64,000 bases of DNA, from assembly GCA_018056765.1 (NCBI GenBank), contig JAGPFA010000008.1, positions 1 to 64,000 of the forward strand, written 5' to 3'. The notes below the pieces were generated by a model. The model did no database searches and had not been told where the DNA came from. It worked only from the letters and a program-made list of their open reading frames with translations. Positions within the stretch are counted from its first letter, which is position 1. Every line of letters begins with the position of its first letter. Source of the DNA: Syntrophaceae bacterium. Its GTDB lineage: Bacteria > Desulfobacterota > Syntrophia > Syntrophales > Smithellaceae. Shown piece by piece: positions 32,972-41,770 of this stretch. Both the position numbers and the translations under genes were made by a program.

Positions 32972-34288
32972 TTACCTGCTCATCCGGGGAGACCAGGACG
33001 GCATGGCCAGGCCGTTTTGGTCGCCCAGCAGGATGCGCATGTTCTGTCCGTTGGCGTTCATGATGCAAATACGGGTTTTTGAGCCGCGCCGTGAGCTGTA
33101 AACTATCTGGCGGCCCGACGGTGACCAGGACGGGTATTCATTGTCCGCTTCATCAAAAGTCAGCTGGGTTGGATTGTTACCTTCCGTATCAACCGTAAAA
33201 ATCTGATATTTGCGGTCAATCAGCCCTTCATAGGCGATTCTGTCTCCCCGGGGGGACCAGGAAGGTGAAGTGTTGTAGTTGCCTTTAAAGGTGACTCTGT
33301 TTACGTTTTGGCCGCCGGCGTCCATGATAAATATCTGAGGTGTGCCGGAACGGTTGGAAACAAAAACAATTTTTCCCCCGTCGGGAGACCAGGCGGGCGA
33401 TACGTCAATGGCGTAGTTATTGGTCAGGCGCGTAAGTTTCATGGTTTCCACATTTAGAGAATAAATTTCCTCATTGCCGTCCTTGCTCAATGTTAACAGA
33501 AGATTTCTGCTGTCCGGTGAAAACGAGCCGCACATATTTAAACCGGGGAAGGCCGCCACCTCTTTTTCTTTTCCGGTATGAAGGTTACGCAGATAAACGA
33601 CAGGACGGCCGTTTTTATATGAAGTGAAGGCCAGGAAACGGCCGTCGGGAGACCAGCGCGGGGTGATGACGATGCTTTTATGAGCGGTTATCGGTGCCAG
33701 CTCTGTTGCGTCGTAATTGATGCTGAAGATATCGCCTGCTCCTTTGTTTTTGACGACCAGTGCTATTTTTGTGCCGAAGTCGCCCTCGTCGCCGGTAATG
33801 GTGAGCAGTATGTCTGAGGCGATGGCGCGGGCGGTTTCCCTTGTGTCACCAGTTGCTTCTTTGTATTTTTTTTGTAAAATGACTCGACCGCGGGCGATAT
33901 CATAAAGGCGGATCTCTGCTGTGAGGCGGCCGCTTTCTCTGGTCACGTCTCCGCGCAACAGGAAGTCTGCCCCGATGAGCGACCAGTCGGTAAAGCGGAT
34001 TACCTCCGGCAAGCCCGGTTCCACCCCTTCGAGGAAGCTGCTTTTATCCAGGAGTTCAAACAGGCCGGTCAGGCTCAGGTAGAATCTGACATCTTCGGCT
34101 ATTTTTGTGTTTACTGTGTCACCGGACGTGGTCAGCCCGTGCGTGTTTTGAAAATCACAAACCGCAATCGGAAATTGCCTGAAGCCTGGCTCGTCAATGT
34201 CAATGTAGATTTTTGCCGTCGCCTGGCAGCAGACGGCGCAGACAAACAAGATGAGAAACACAGTTGGGAGAAAAAATCTGGAAGTCAC
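32972..34288 (-). CDS. tolB: Tol-Pal beta-propeller protein TolB
   Basis: A 438-residue periplasmic protein with signal peptide FFLPTVFLILFVCAVCC. An N-terminal TolB domain (residues about 25-150) is followed by a six-bladed propeller whose blades repeat W-SPDG-x-I/L-x-F motifs (for example PRWSPDGRFLAF, PAWSPDGGKIVF, PSWSPRGDRIAY, PSWSPSGRQIVY). TolB binds Pal and relays force from the TolQRA motor. The start appears to be GTG at 34288, with AAGGA somewhat far upstream (13 bases). It lies 8 bases after tolA. Confidence 0.93.
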   Translation of the reverse strand: MTSRFFLPTVFLILFVCAVCCQATAKIYIDIDEPGFRQFPIAVCDFQNTHGLTTSGDTVNTKIAEDVRFYLSLTGLFELLDKSSFLEGVEPGLPEVIRFTDWSLIGADFLLRGDVTRESGRLTAEIRLYDIARGRVILQKKYKEATGDTRETARAIASDILLTITGDEGDFGTKIALVVKNKGAGDIFSINYDATELAPITAHKSIVITPRWSPDGRFLAFTSYKNGRPVVYLRNLHTGKEKEVAAFPGLNMCGSFSPDSRNLLLTLSKDGNEEIYSLNVETMKLTRLTNNYAIDVSPAWSPDGGKIVFVSNRSGTPQIFIMDAGGQNVNRVTFKGNYNTSPSWSPRGDRIAYEGLIDRKYQIFTVDTEGNNPTQLTFDEADNEYPSWSPSGRQIVYSSRRGSKTRICIMNANGQNMRILLGDQNGLAMPSWSPRMSR

Positions 34289-34296
34289 CGGTAAAT

Positions 34297-35019
34297 TTAA
34301 TCCTTTCTCATTGTTTGGCGCAGTTCGTCGGAATGAAAGCGGATACCGATTTCAATGACGCGCCTGTCCGTCCATCCCTTGAGCGGCGGGAAGGGGGCTG
34401 ATTTTTGCACGGCCCGCAGCGCGGAGTCGTCAAAATTGCGGTTGCCCGACCTTTTTTCAAAACCTGCATATTCCAGGGAGCCGCTTTCGCCGATGCGTAC
34501 CTCGATGATGGTGGTGACACTTTGTGCCGGCATCAAAGAGGCGGGCAGCGTCCAGTTCTGTTTAATTTTCAGCCAGACAAATCGGCTGTATTCATCTATC
34601 TTCGACATGTCACCGGCAGGCGAGCCGCTTTCGCTGCCTGTCTCCGCACGGGATTTGTGTTTTTCGCGGATAGCCTCAATGGCTTTTTCAATTTGTGACC
34701 TGTCCGTTTCCTGCTTCTGAACCGGCTGCATCTTTTTGTCCGGAATCGCACTGCTGCGTTTCAAAATGACCGGACCGGCCAGGTTTGAGGTTTGATCTCT
34801 TGGCGCCTTGCTTGTTTCATCCGGCAGGCTTTGCGACTCAGGACCGACCAGAGAAACAAAATAGGGAGGAATGAAATGCGCCTGCCTCGACGACGCACCC
34901 GGAATGGTGATGGAAACAGCGGCAAAAACGGCCAGGTGAAGAACAAGTGACACAAAAAACATGTTGCAGTTGGTGCCGGTGCTGCCTGAGGAACTCTTGT
35001 GTGGTTCCCGCAATATCAT
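34297..35019 (-). CDS. tolA: TolA-like TonB-family energy transducer
   Basis: A 240-residue membrane-anchored periplasmic protein. There is one N-terminal transmembrane helix (FFVSLVLHLAVFAAVSI), a linker with a short helix rich in Lys/Glu/Arg (about 105-130), and a C-terminal TonB/TolA domain with WTLPASLMPAQSVTTIIEV and SALRAVQKSAPFPPL. It is much shorter than E. coli TolA (421 residues), as is usual in deltaproteobacteria. It would couple TolQR proton-driven motion to TolB/Pal. The start overlaps the tolR stop (ATGA). Confidence 0.9.
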   Translation of the reverse strand: MILREPHKSSSGSTGTNCNMFFVSLVLHLAVFAAVSITIPGASSRQAHFIPPYFVSLVGPESQSLPDETSKAPRDQTSNLAGPVILKRSSAIPDKKMQPVQKQETDRSQIEKAIEAIREKHKSRAETGSESGSPAGDMSKIDEYSRFVWLKIKQNWTLPASLMPAQSVTTIIEVRIGESGSLEYAGFEKRSGNRNFDDSALRAVQKSAPFPPLKGWTDRRVIEIGIRFHSDELRQTMRKD

Positions 35020-35435
35020 TTTATCGCCTCGGGCGGCTCCGTGATCATGCCGAGTTTATCGATTCCCGCCTTGCGGATTTCGGACATAACTTCGACGACG
35101 AAACCGTATGAAACATTTTTGTCGGCGCGCAGAAAGATCTCCCGGTCCACGCGCTGGGCATAAATTGCTGTGAGTTTCGGTTTCAAATCGGTAAGAGCGA
35201 CTGCTGTTTTATTGAGAAATATTTCCTTGTTTTCACTGATGGTCAGCACCAGCTTTTCTTCGGCGATATCAATACTTTTGGACTTCACACGCGGCAGGTT
35301 GACATCGATGCCCATCGACAGCATCGGTGCGGTTACCATAAATATGATGAGCAGCACCAGCATCACATCGACCAGCGGCACGACGTTGATTTCCGACATG
35401 GTGATTTTTTCGTGTCGTCTTTTTCTTCTGTGCAT
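35016..35435 (-). CDS. tolR: Tol-Pal motor protein TolR (ExbD family)
   Basis: A 139-residue protein with a single transmembrane helix carrying the essential Asp (VPLVDVMLVLLIIFMV, about residue 23) and a periplasmic domain ending GIDKLGMITEPPEAIK. With TolQ it forms the proton-driven motor. It lies 12 bases after tolQ and overlaps tolA by 4 bases. Confidence 0.95.
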   Translation of the reverse strand: MHRRKRRHEKITMSEINVVPLVDVMLVLLIIFMVTAPMLSMGIDVNLPRVKSKSIDIAEEKLVLTISENKEIFLNKTAVALTDLKPKLTAIYAQRVDREIFLRADKNVSYGFVVEVMSEIRKAGIDKLGMITEPPEAIK

Positions 35436-35447
35436 TTTGACGCCTAC

Positions 35448-36167
35448 TCACTTGCCGATCAGGTAGCGTTCAACAATATTCAGAAATTCATCAGCGAAGT
35501 TGTCCATTTCCTGAACCATAGTTTTAGCTTTATTTAAAAAATAGTTGTAAAAAATAACTGCAGGGATGGCCGCGGCCAATCCCGCCGCCGTTGCAATCAG
35601 AGCTTCCGAAATGCCGGGGGCGACCACCGCCAATGTTGCGGAGCCGCGCGCTCCGATGGACTGAAAGGTTTCCATGATCCCCCAGACCGTGCCGAACAGG
35701 CCGATAAAGGGACTGACCGATGCGGTTGTCGCCAGAAAGCCCAGAGCTGATTCCAGCTTGGTCGCCTCCGCGCTCGAAGAACGATTGAGCGCCCGTTGCA
35801 CGTTGTCCAGCGAAGAAAGGCCTATTTCCTCACCGCGTGCTGTTTCCCTCTGGGCCCGGTTCATCCTGGTGAGCTCCGTATAGCCGGCGCGGAAAACTTC
35901 AGCCGTCGTGGAAAAAGGATATTTTTTTGATGCGGGTAAAACATCGGCCAGTTTGCTGCTGCGGTGGTAATCGGAGTCGAAAAGTTCGTTTTCTTTTCTT
36001 ATTTTTCCATAATACCTAAACTTGATGAAGATGATTGTCCAGGAGACAATCGAGAGAATAAGCAAAATCAGCAAGGCGAACTTAACCACCAGGCCCGCGT
36101 CGAGCACCATGCCCAAAACCGAGCCGTGAAAATTGCTCCCAATGTCCAAAGACCCGATATTTTTCAC
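35448..36167 (-). CDS. tolQ: Tol-Pal motor protein TolQ (MotA/TolQ/ExbB family)
   Basis: A 239-residue inner-membrane protein. The first helix is VVKFALLILLILSIVSW. The conserved MotA/TolQ core lies around residues 140-210: ASVSPFIGLFGTVWGIMETF and APGISEALIATAAGLAAAIPAV. It is the first gene of tolQ-tolR-tolA-tolB-pal-cpoB, which keeps the outer membrane attached during division. A TTGACA hexamer lies upstream (36223-36228, minus strand), but no convincing -10 is visible. Confidence 0.95.
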   Translation of the reverse strand: MKNIGSLDIGSNFHGSVLGMVLDAGLVVKFALLILLILSIVSWTIIFIKFRYYGKIRKENELFDSDYHRSSKLADVLPASKKYPFSTTAEVFRAGYTELTRMNRAQRETARGEEIGLSSLDNVQRALNRSSSAEATKLESALGFLATTASVSPFIGLFGTVWGIMETFQSIGARGSATLAVVAPGISEALIATAAGLAAAIPAVIFYNYFLNKAKTMVQEMDNFADEFLNIVERYLIGK

Positions 36168-36252
36168 TTTATAATCTCCATGTTTGAAATTTGATGTGTA
36201 ACGTAGAGTAAAAAAAAAAGCTTGTCAATATCTTTATCTTCTCAGTACAGAC

Positions 36253-37191
36253 TCAAAGCGCCTCGGGAGTGAAGGCCACCACATCATCTATTGATGTGGC
36301 GTCCGCCAGAAGCATGACGACTCGGTCCAGACCCAGCGCGATACCGGCGGCGGGCGGCATATTTTCCATGGCGGCCAGAAAGCGCTCGGGCATAATGTAG
36401 CGTGCAAATTTTTTTTCAACACGCGCCTTTTGCGCCTCTTCGAAACGCCGCCGCTGCTCGTCGGGGCAGATAAGTTCTGAAAAACCGTTGGCCAGCTCCA
36501 TGCCGTCGATATACAGCTCGAAGCGCTCCGCTACAGATGGGTCGTTTTTTTTGATGCGTGCCAAAGCCGCCAGCGGGGCGGGGTAGTCATACAGAAACAC
36601 AGGTTTGTCCACTCCCAGATGAGGCTCTACATATTCAGTGAGGACTTCCTCGAATCTGTTGTCTGCGAGCGCCTTTTCGGTGCTCACCGGCGCGTATCTG
36701 CGGAAAGCTTCCGCCACGGTCACGCGCGGCCAGGGCCCCTGAATTCCGATGAATCTCTGTTGCCGGGGAAGAACAGTTACGTGCCCCGCATCGGTAAAAA
36801 TGGAGCTAAGCAGGCACTGGCATTGCTCCATCATCTGCAGGTAATCGATGTCCGCTTCGTACCACTCCAGCATGGTAAATTCCGGCAGATGGCAGCACCC
36901 CCGTTCATCGGCACGGAAGCATTTGCAGATTTGAAATACTTTGGGATAGCCGGCCGCCAGAAGCCTTTTCATGCACAGTTCGGGCGAGGTCTGTAAAAAC
37001 CATGCGCCGGATGCAACTGCTTCGATATGTTCTTCCGGTGCCGGTGAAGGTACGCGCACGGGTGTGTCCACTTCCAGAAAGCCTCGCTCGCCAAAAAAAC
37101 GGCGCACCGATGCCTGTAAACCGGCACGCAGACGCAGGGCTTTTTCCTTGCGCGCCAGATAGAAGCGATCATCCTGAAATAATGTTTCCAT
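36253..37191 (-). CDS. epmA: EF-P lysyltransferase EpmA (GenX/PoxA family)
   Basis: A 312-residue protein related to the catalytic half of class II lysyl-tRNA synthetase. Motif 2 is ICKCFRADERGCCHLPEFTMLEWY and motif 3 GIALGLDRVVMLLAD; residues binding lysine are in IDGMELANGFSEL. There is no N-terminal tRNA-anticodon domain, which marks EpmA/GenX. EpmA attaches (R)-beta-lysine to elongation factor P. ATG 37191 gives the normal family start (METLFQDDRF...) though its ribosome site is weak; upstream extension adds 34 unlikely residues. It is the last of epmB-efp-epmA. Confidence 0.9.
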   Translation of the reverse strand: METLFQDDRFYLARKEKALRLRAGLQASVRRFFGERGFLEVDTPVRVPSPAPEEHIEAVASGAWFLQTSPELCMKRLLAAGYPKVFQICKCFRADERGCCHLPEFTMLEWYEADIDYLQMMEQCQCLLSSIFTDAGHVTVLPRQQRFIGIQGPWPRVTVAEAFRRYAPVSTEKALADNRFEEVLTEYVEPHLGVDKPVFLYDYPAPLAALARIKKNDPSVAERFELYIDGMELANGFSELICPDEQRRRFEEAQKARVEKKFARYIMPERFLAAMENMPPAAGIALGLDRVVMLLADATSIDDVVAFTPEAL

Positions 37192-37410
37192 GTTTACTGC
37201 TGCGTGCGTATACCGATACTGTCCCCGGCATATTAAAACGAATCGCCCTTTAGCACCACCGCCGCCATTTTCCTCAACAGGGTGTTTTTGCACTCCGCAC
37301 GTTGCTGGCCAGAAGTAAGAGGGCTTGGAATTAATTTTAGACCCCCCGCTGCTCCTCTTATCAGACGGCTGCGAAGGAAAATATGAGACGTTGATTTGTG
37401 GCGAAGCCCG

Positions 37411-37974
37411 TCAGCCTTTGACCCGTGTCAGATACTCTCCGGTGCGTGTATCGATGCGGATTTTTTCTCCCTCAGAGATGAACGTGGGGACTAAAATTGT
37501 ATAGCCTGTCTGTACCTTGACCGGCTTGGTCGCCCCGGAAACAGTATCGCCCTTGGCCCAGGGCTCCGCTTCGGTCACCACCAGTTCCACGAAGTTGGGC
37601 AGGCTAAGCCCGATGGGTTTATCTTCAAACAGCAGGATTTCCACTTCAATATTGTCGGTCATGAAGTTTACTGCTTCATCGACCTGTTCTTCGGTCAGAA
37701 AAACCTGTTCATAGGTTTCATTGTCCATGAAGCAGAATTTGTCGCCTTCCTTATAGAGATACTGCATCTTTTTTTCCCGCAGGTCGGCAGGCTCAAAAAC
37801 ATCTACGGAACGAAAAGTACGTTCAAACTGGTTGCCGTTGATCATGTTTTTGAGTTTCGTGCGATACAGGGCCTGTCCCTTGCCGGGTTTGACAAAGTTG
37901 AATTCAACGATAACATAAGGGTCGCCGTCGATTTTCAGGCGCAGTCCTTTTCTCAGGTCGCTTGCAGTGTACAT
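37411..37974 (-). CDS. efp: Elongation factor P
   Basis: A 187-residue EF-P, full length, with three beta-barrel domains. The modified loop is VKPGKGQALYRTK; Lys32 is the residue lysylated by EpmA. It rescues ribosomes stalled at polyproline stretches. A good ribosome site precedes the ATG (GAGGAGAAATAC). It lies between the apparent beta-lysine synthesis and ligation genes, so the beta-lysyl modification route is probably used. Confidence 0.96.
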   Translation of the reverse strand: MYTASDLRKGLRLKIDGDPYVIVEFNFVKPGKGQALYRTKLKNMINGNQFERTFRSVDVFEPADLREKKMQYLYKEGDKFCFMDNETYEQVFLTEEQVDEAVNFMTDNIEVEILLFEDKPIGLSLPNFVELVVTEAEPWAKGDTVSGATKPVKVQTGYTILVPTFISEGEKIRIDTRTGEYLTRVKG

Positions 37975-38032
37975 AAAAAGTATTTCTCCTCGTCGGGTAG
38001 TTGGGCTTTCTTTGAAGTTTTCCCTAATTCAA

Positions 38033-39133
38033 TTATTTGGAAAAGTCAAAAAAATCTTGATGTTTCTCCAAATTCTTTTTGAACGTGTCCGACAGGGCCC
38101 AAAGAGGGATCTTCCCTGTCTCTCCGGGCAGGTCCGCCACATAACGGGGCAGGGCGAGGCCCGAACAATTTTTGGCGAGTTCTTCCATCAGCCTGACCCC
38201 GGAGGCTGCGTCCGTGCGGAAATGCGCCGTACCGCGCACCGGCTCGCAATGAAACAGATAATAAGGGCGCACAGAGATTTTTTGCAACCCGGTGACGAGC
38301 TGCCGCATGGTAGCAGATGAGTCGTTTATGCCCCTGAGCAGGACAGACTGATTGGATACGGGGATGCCCGCCTCCGCCAGCATGTTGCAGGCGCGGGCCG
38401 CCTCTTTGGTTATTTCCGCCGGATGATTGAACTGCGTGTTGAACCAAAGCGGCCGGTATCGCTTCAGAAGGCGGCACAGCTCACGCGTGATTCTCATCGG
38501 CAGGACCGCAGGGGCGCGGCTGCCGATACGCAGCACCTCAACATGGGAAATGGAAGAAAATTTAGCCAGAATGAATTCGAGTGCCTCATCGCTCAAGGTC
38601 AGCGGGTCACCGCCGGAGACAATCACTTCACGGATCTGTGGATTGTTTGCGATGTAGCCGGCCATTTTCCCGACACGCTGTTTTAAGGTGCTACTGCCCT
38701 GCTCTCTCCAGAAGCGTTTGCGGTTACAGTGGCGGCAGTAAGTGGCGCAGTTTCCGGTGACCATAGCCAGAGCGCGGTCGGGATAGCGGTGGACAAGCTT
38801 CGGTACAGGCATCAGAGCGTCCTCCTCCAGCGGGTCCTGGGGGTAATCCGGCCGGCAGGTGATCTCGCGCAGATCGGGAAGACATTGACGCGCTATCGGG
38901 TCGTTTCCCGCACTATCGCTGATAAGGGAAAGGTAGTAAGGGGTCACCAGCATCGGATAGGCGGCCAGCACCTGGCCGATCCCATTTTGGTTTTTGGCGG
39001 CCAGACCCCGGAGCCCGGCCAATACGGCGGGGGAAGTGACGCGGTTTTTTAACTGCCAGCGCCAGTCACGCCATAAAGAGCCGGCGGCGCGCCGTATCTC
39101 GGATAGTGATTTGTGTTTCATCGCTTTTTCCAT
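38033..39133 (-). CDS. epmB: KamA-family radical SAM aminomutase, probable EpmB
   Basis: A 366-residue radical SAM enzyme. The cluster motif CATYCRHC (C-x3-C-x2-C) is near residue 130, followed by IREVIVSGGDPLTLSD and PLWFNTQFNHP, typical of lysine 2,3-aminomutases. The pyridoxal-phosphate Lys probably lies near the C-terminus. It is shorter than catabolic lysine aminomutases (about 416) and close to EpmB (about 342). Its neighbours efp and epmA point to making (R)-beta-lysine for EF-P. The start is uncertain: ATG codons at 39133 and 39121 both have weak ribosome sites. Confidence 0.85.
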   Translation of the reverse strand: MEKAMKHKSLSEIRRAAGSLWRDWRWQLKNRVTSPAVLAGLRGLAAKNQNGIGQVLAAYPMLVTPYYLSLISDSAGNDPIARQCLPDLREITCRPDYPQDPLEEDALMPVPKLVHRYPDRALAMVTGNCATYCRHCNRKRFWREQGSSTLKQRVGKMAGYIANNPQIREVIVSGGDPLTLSDEALEFILAKFSSISHVEVLRIGSRAPAVLPMRITRELCRLLKRYRPLWFNTQFNHPAEITKEAARACNMLAEAGIPVSNQSVLLRGINDSSATMRQLVTGLQKISVRPYYLFHCEPVRGTAHFRTDAASGVRLMEELAKNCSGLALPRYVADLPGETGKIPLWALSDTFKKNLEKHQDFFDFSK

Positions 39134-39220
39134 GCGCTCTGGCAAGTATCACAGTTTCCTGTCCGTTGAAAGCAAATCCATACGGGCGGGGATTAAAAAA
39201 CGGGAAATTACCTGCCGGTC

Positions 39221-40231
39221 GTGATACATAGAAACTCAATGCCGAAACCGGGAGATAGCTCGTTGGACACTGTGCAGAAGAAAAAAGAGCGGGTGGCGAT
39301 GTTGTCGGTCGCATCGAATTCCGTTCTGGTTATTTTCAAGGCCATTGCCGGTGCGCTGATCGGTTCTGTGTCCATTATATCCGAAGCGATTCACTCGGGG
39401 ATGGATCTGCTTGCCGCGGTCATTGCATTTTTCGCTGTCCGGAAATCTCACGCTCCGGCGGATAAGCAGCATCCTTTCGGCCACGGCAAACTCGAGAGCA
39501 TCTCCGGCCTTGTGGAGGCCGGCCTGATTTTTATTGCCGCCGTCTGGATTATCTTCGAGGCGTTTAAGAAATTCAGCACCGCCGGGGAAGTGGAGCAGCC
39601 GGGCTGGGGCGTAGCGGTCATGCTCGTCAGTGCCATTGTGAATATATTTGTTTCCAGAAAGTTGTTCGTTGTCGGAGCTGAAACCGATTCCCTCGCCCTG
39701 CAGGCGGATGCCTGGCATTTAAGAACGGATGTCTATACTTCTGCCGGCGTCATGGGCAGTCTGGCTATTATCTGGGGCGGCGGCTATTTTTTCCCGGGCG
39801 TGTCTCTCGGGTGGCTGGATCCGGCAGCGGCTGTGATTGTGGCGGTGATCATTATGAAAGCCGCCTGGAATCTGACCGCTCGCGCCGTGGGCGACCTGAT
39901 GGACATGAAGCTTCCCTATGATGAAGAGCAGTGGATTCGCACCGCGATTTCCTCACTCGGCAACAAGCTATGCGGTTATCACCAGCTGAAAACACGTAAG
40001 GCGGGAAATTTTCGCTTTATAGAATTTCATATTAAAGTTGATCCCCAAATGACCGTGGAAACATCTCACCGCATCGCGCATGAACTCAAGCGCCTGATGA
40101 GAAAAAAATTTCCACTGTCGGCGACGACCGTTCACATCGAACCATGCGATGGCCATTGCACAAAAGAGTGTCTTGACGGTTGCTTCGTGCCGGAGGGGCA
40201 AAGACCGGCGCCGATACGGCGCGATGGCTGA
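39221..40231 (+). CDS. Cation diffusion facilitator family metal efflux protein
   Basis: A 336-residue inner-membrane CDF transporter with six helices. Metal-site H-x3-D pairs appear in EAIHSGMDLLAA (second helix) and DAWHLRTDVYTS (fifth helix), a pattern seen in zinc, iron or other divalent-metal exporters. A cytoplasmic CDF domain follows, and then a Cys-rich tail (CDGHCTKECLDGC) that could bind metal. It exports metal in exchange for protons. The start is unclear: GTG 39221 and ATG 39239 both lack a good ribosome site. It is divergent from epmB with under 90 bases between. Confidence 0.88.
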   Translation: MIHRNSMPKPGDSSLDTVQKKKERVAMLSVASNSVLVIFKAIAGALIGSVSIISEAIHSGMDLLAAVIAFFAVRKSHAPADKQHPFGHGKLESISGLVEAGLIFIAAVWIIFEAFKKFSTAGEVEQPGWGVAVMLVSAIVNIFVSRKLFVVGAETDSLALQADAWHLRTDVYTSAGVMGSLAIIWGGGYFFPGVSLGWLDPAAAVIVAVIIMKAAWNLTARAVGDLMDMKLPYDEEQWIRTAISSLGNKLCGYHQLKTRKAGNFRFIEFHIKVDPQMTVETSHRIAHELKRLMRKKFPLSATTVHIEPCDGHCTKECLDGCFVPEGQRPAPIRRDG

Positions 40232-40243
40232 GGCCGGTCTTTG
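40199..40243 (+). terminator. Hairpin overlapping the end of the CDF gene
   Basis: CAAAGACCGGC (40199-40209) pairs perfectly with GCCGGTCTTTG (40233-40243) across a 23-base loop that is itself partly self-complementary (GCGCC/GGCGC). There is no clear T-run, so termination may be partial. Confidence 0.45.
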
Positions 40244-40317
40244 TGTGTCAGCCCCTTAAAGATTCCAACTTATAGTACCGCCCGCGCGATGCTTTGACAG
40301 GGAATGAATTTTTCGCT

Positions 40318-40359
40318 ATGGAGATGCACATGTTAAAAAAACAGCCGGGTTTTTCATGA
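40318..40359 (+). CDS. Possible 13-codon leader ORF overlapping the kinase start
   Basis: ATG at 40318 opens a frame encoding MEMHMLKKQPGFS that ends in an ATGA overlap with the HPr-kinase-like gene. It may only provide translational coupling. It is too short and lacks leader and core features to be argued as a RiPP precursor. Confidence 0.2.
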   Translation: MEMHMLKKQPGFS

Positions 40360-41258
40360 GTAAAGCATACCACATCTTCGGTTTGAGCATCCTCTCCGAA
40401 ATATCTTTGCCTGCACCGGAGGCCGGCGACCGGCGCCGATCTTCACCGCCGGATGTGGTCATTGAATACGGCGAGGTCCCCCGGCAACTTTCCCGCCCCC
40501 AGCAAAAAACAGCATGGTACGAGGCGGCCGCCGGAGAATTCCTGCTTAGCGCAGAGTCCATCGCGCGTTATTATGTGCAGGGAGGCAGCCGGATTGTCAT
40601 CACGGCCGAGCCGGGAGTGGCAGAGGGAAAAATACTGATATACTTGATGGGCTCGGCTATGGGAGCGCTTTTGCACCAGCGCAAAGTGCTTGTCCTGCAT
40701 GCGGGGGCTGTGACAAAAAAGAATTATGCGGTTATTTTTCTGGGACCTTCCGGTGCGGGTAAATCAACACTGGCGGCCGCCTTTCATCAGCGCGGCCTGG
40801 CCTTTCTGGCCGACGATGTGTGCGCCATAAGTTTCGACGATGGCGCCCCGGCGGTAATTCCCGGTTTTCCACAGCTGAAGTTGTGGGAAGATGCGCTGGC
40901 AAAACTGGGAAAGGACAAGGGCGGTTTAAAGAGAGTTGTCTGGATCAAAAATATGGAAAAATATTTTATGCCGGTCGAGCATGAGCATGACGGGCTCGTG
41001 CGCCTGAAAAGTGTTTTTTCGCTGGAGGCGGCCGACACCGCGCACATTGAAGTCCATGCGCTCAGGGGTGGCGCCAAACTGGAACCGCTCGTCGCCAATA
41101 CTTACCGTCGGGGCTTCCTCGATGGTCTCGGGGGGAAAAAAGAGTATTTCCGTCAGTGTGCCCGGGTGGCGGCGCAATCCGAAGTTTATCGTGTTTTGCG
41201 CCCCCGTGACAAGTTCCTGCTCGATGAACTGGCTGATGTGCTGGAGGCGGAGTTTTAA
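40356..41258 (+). CDS. HPr-kinase-like protein of a lasso/RiPP-type cluster
   Basis: A 300-residue protein with the fold of the HPr kinase C-terminal domain. It has a Walker A GPSGAGKST at residues 130-138 preceded by VLHAGAV, and a conserved LADDVCAI about 25 residues later. In lasso peptide clusters (for example the paeninodin type) such kinases phosphorylate the precursor peptide; related proteins also occur in unassigned clusters with B2 proteases. The gene is followed by a B2-like protease and an ABC exporter on the same strand. No PTS genes are nearby, so control of HPr is unlikely. Confidence 0.75.
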   Translation: MSKAYHIFGLSILSEISLPAPEAGDRRRSSPPDVVIEYGEVPRQLSRPQQKTAWYEAAAGEFLLSAESIARYYVQGGSRIVITAEPGVAEGKILIYLMGSAMGALLHQRKVLVLHAGAVTKKNYAVIFLGPSGAGKSTLAAAFHQRGLAFLADDVCAISFDDGAPAVIPGFPQLKLWEDALAKLGKDKGGLKRVVWIKNMEKYFMPVEHEHDGLVRLKSVFSLEAADTAHIEVHALRGGAKLEPLVANTYRRGFLDGLGGKKEYFRQCARVAAQSEVYRVLRPRDKFLLDELADVLEAEF

Positions 41259-41288
41259 TGCAGCAGCACACGGAAAGCGATTGGCTTG

Positions 41289-41768
41289 ATGGATGACACC
41301 GGCAGGAAATCGCGCCTCTATTCGTTGAAGATGGTGAGAGCGAAGTGGTTGAGACGCAGCCCGGCAGAAAGGGTTTTCCTTCTGGAGGCTTTTATATTGC
41401 TGGGGGCGGCGCGGTTATGCGTAGTGCTTTTCCCGATGAAATGGCTGGCCAGGACATTGGGAACCCATATGCACGATGATCAAACACCCCTGACACCCTC
41501 CTGTAGTGAAACTGCCCTGAACATCGGCCGTGCGGTGCGCTCCGCGGCCGGCTGGACACCCTGGGAAAGCGCCTGCCTGCCGCAGGCGGTGGCCGCCAAG
41601 TGGTTACTCAAAAGACGTAATATCCCGGCGACAGTTTACCTGGGCGTGATGAAGGATGAAAGTAAACCGGAAAAAATGGCGGCGCATGCCTGGGTGCGCT
41701 GCGGCAGGTTTATTCTGACCGGTGCCGACGGTCATCGCCGTTTTACGGTGGTTTCAACTTTTTCCTAG
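41289..41768 (+). CDS. Lasso peptide biosynthesis B2-like protease (McjB C-terminal family)
   Basis: A 159-residue transglutaminase-like cysteine protease. The catalytic Cys is C96 in ESACLPQAVAAKWLL, then RRNIPATVYLGV, and the His is H133 in AAHAWVRCGRF, with the acid likely in LTGADG. This is the B2/McjB-C pattern, which removes the leader peptide during lasso peptide maturation. There is no RRE (B1/PqqD-like) domain in this protein or beside it. It starts 30 bases after the kinase and ends at the ABC transporter start. ATG 41289 was chosen over an adjacent TTG. Confidence 0.8.
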   Translation: MDDTGRKSRLYSLKMVRAKWLRRSPAERVFLLEAFILLGAARLCVVLFPMKWLARTLGTHMHDDQTPLTPSCSETALNIGRAVRSAAGWTPWESACLPQAVAAKWLLKRRNIPATVYLGVMKDESKPEKMAAHAWVRCGRFILTGADGHRRFTVVSTFS

Positions 41769-41770
41769 TG

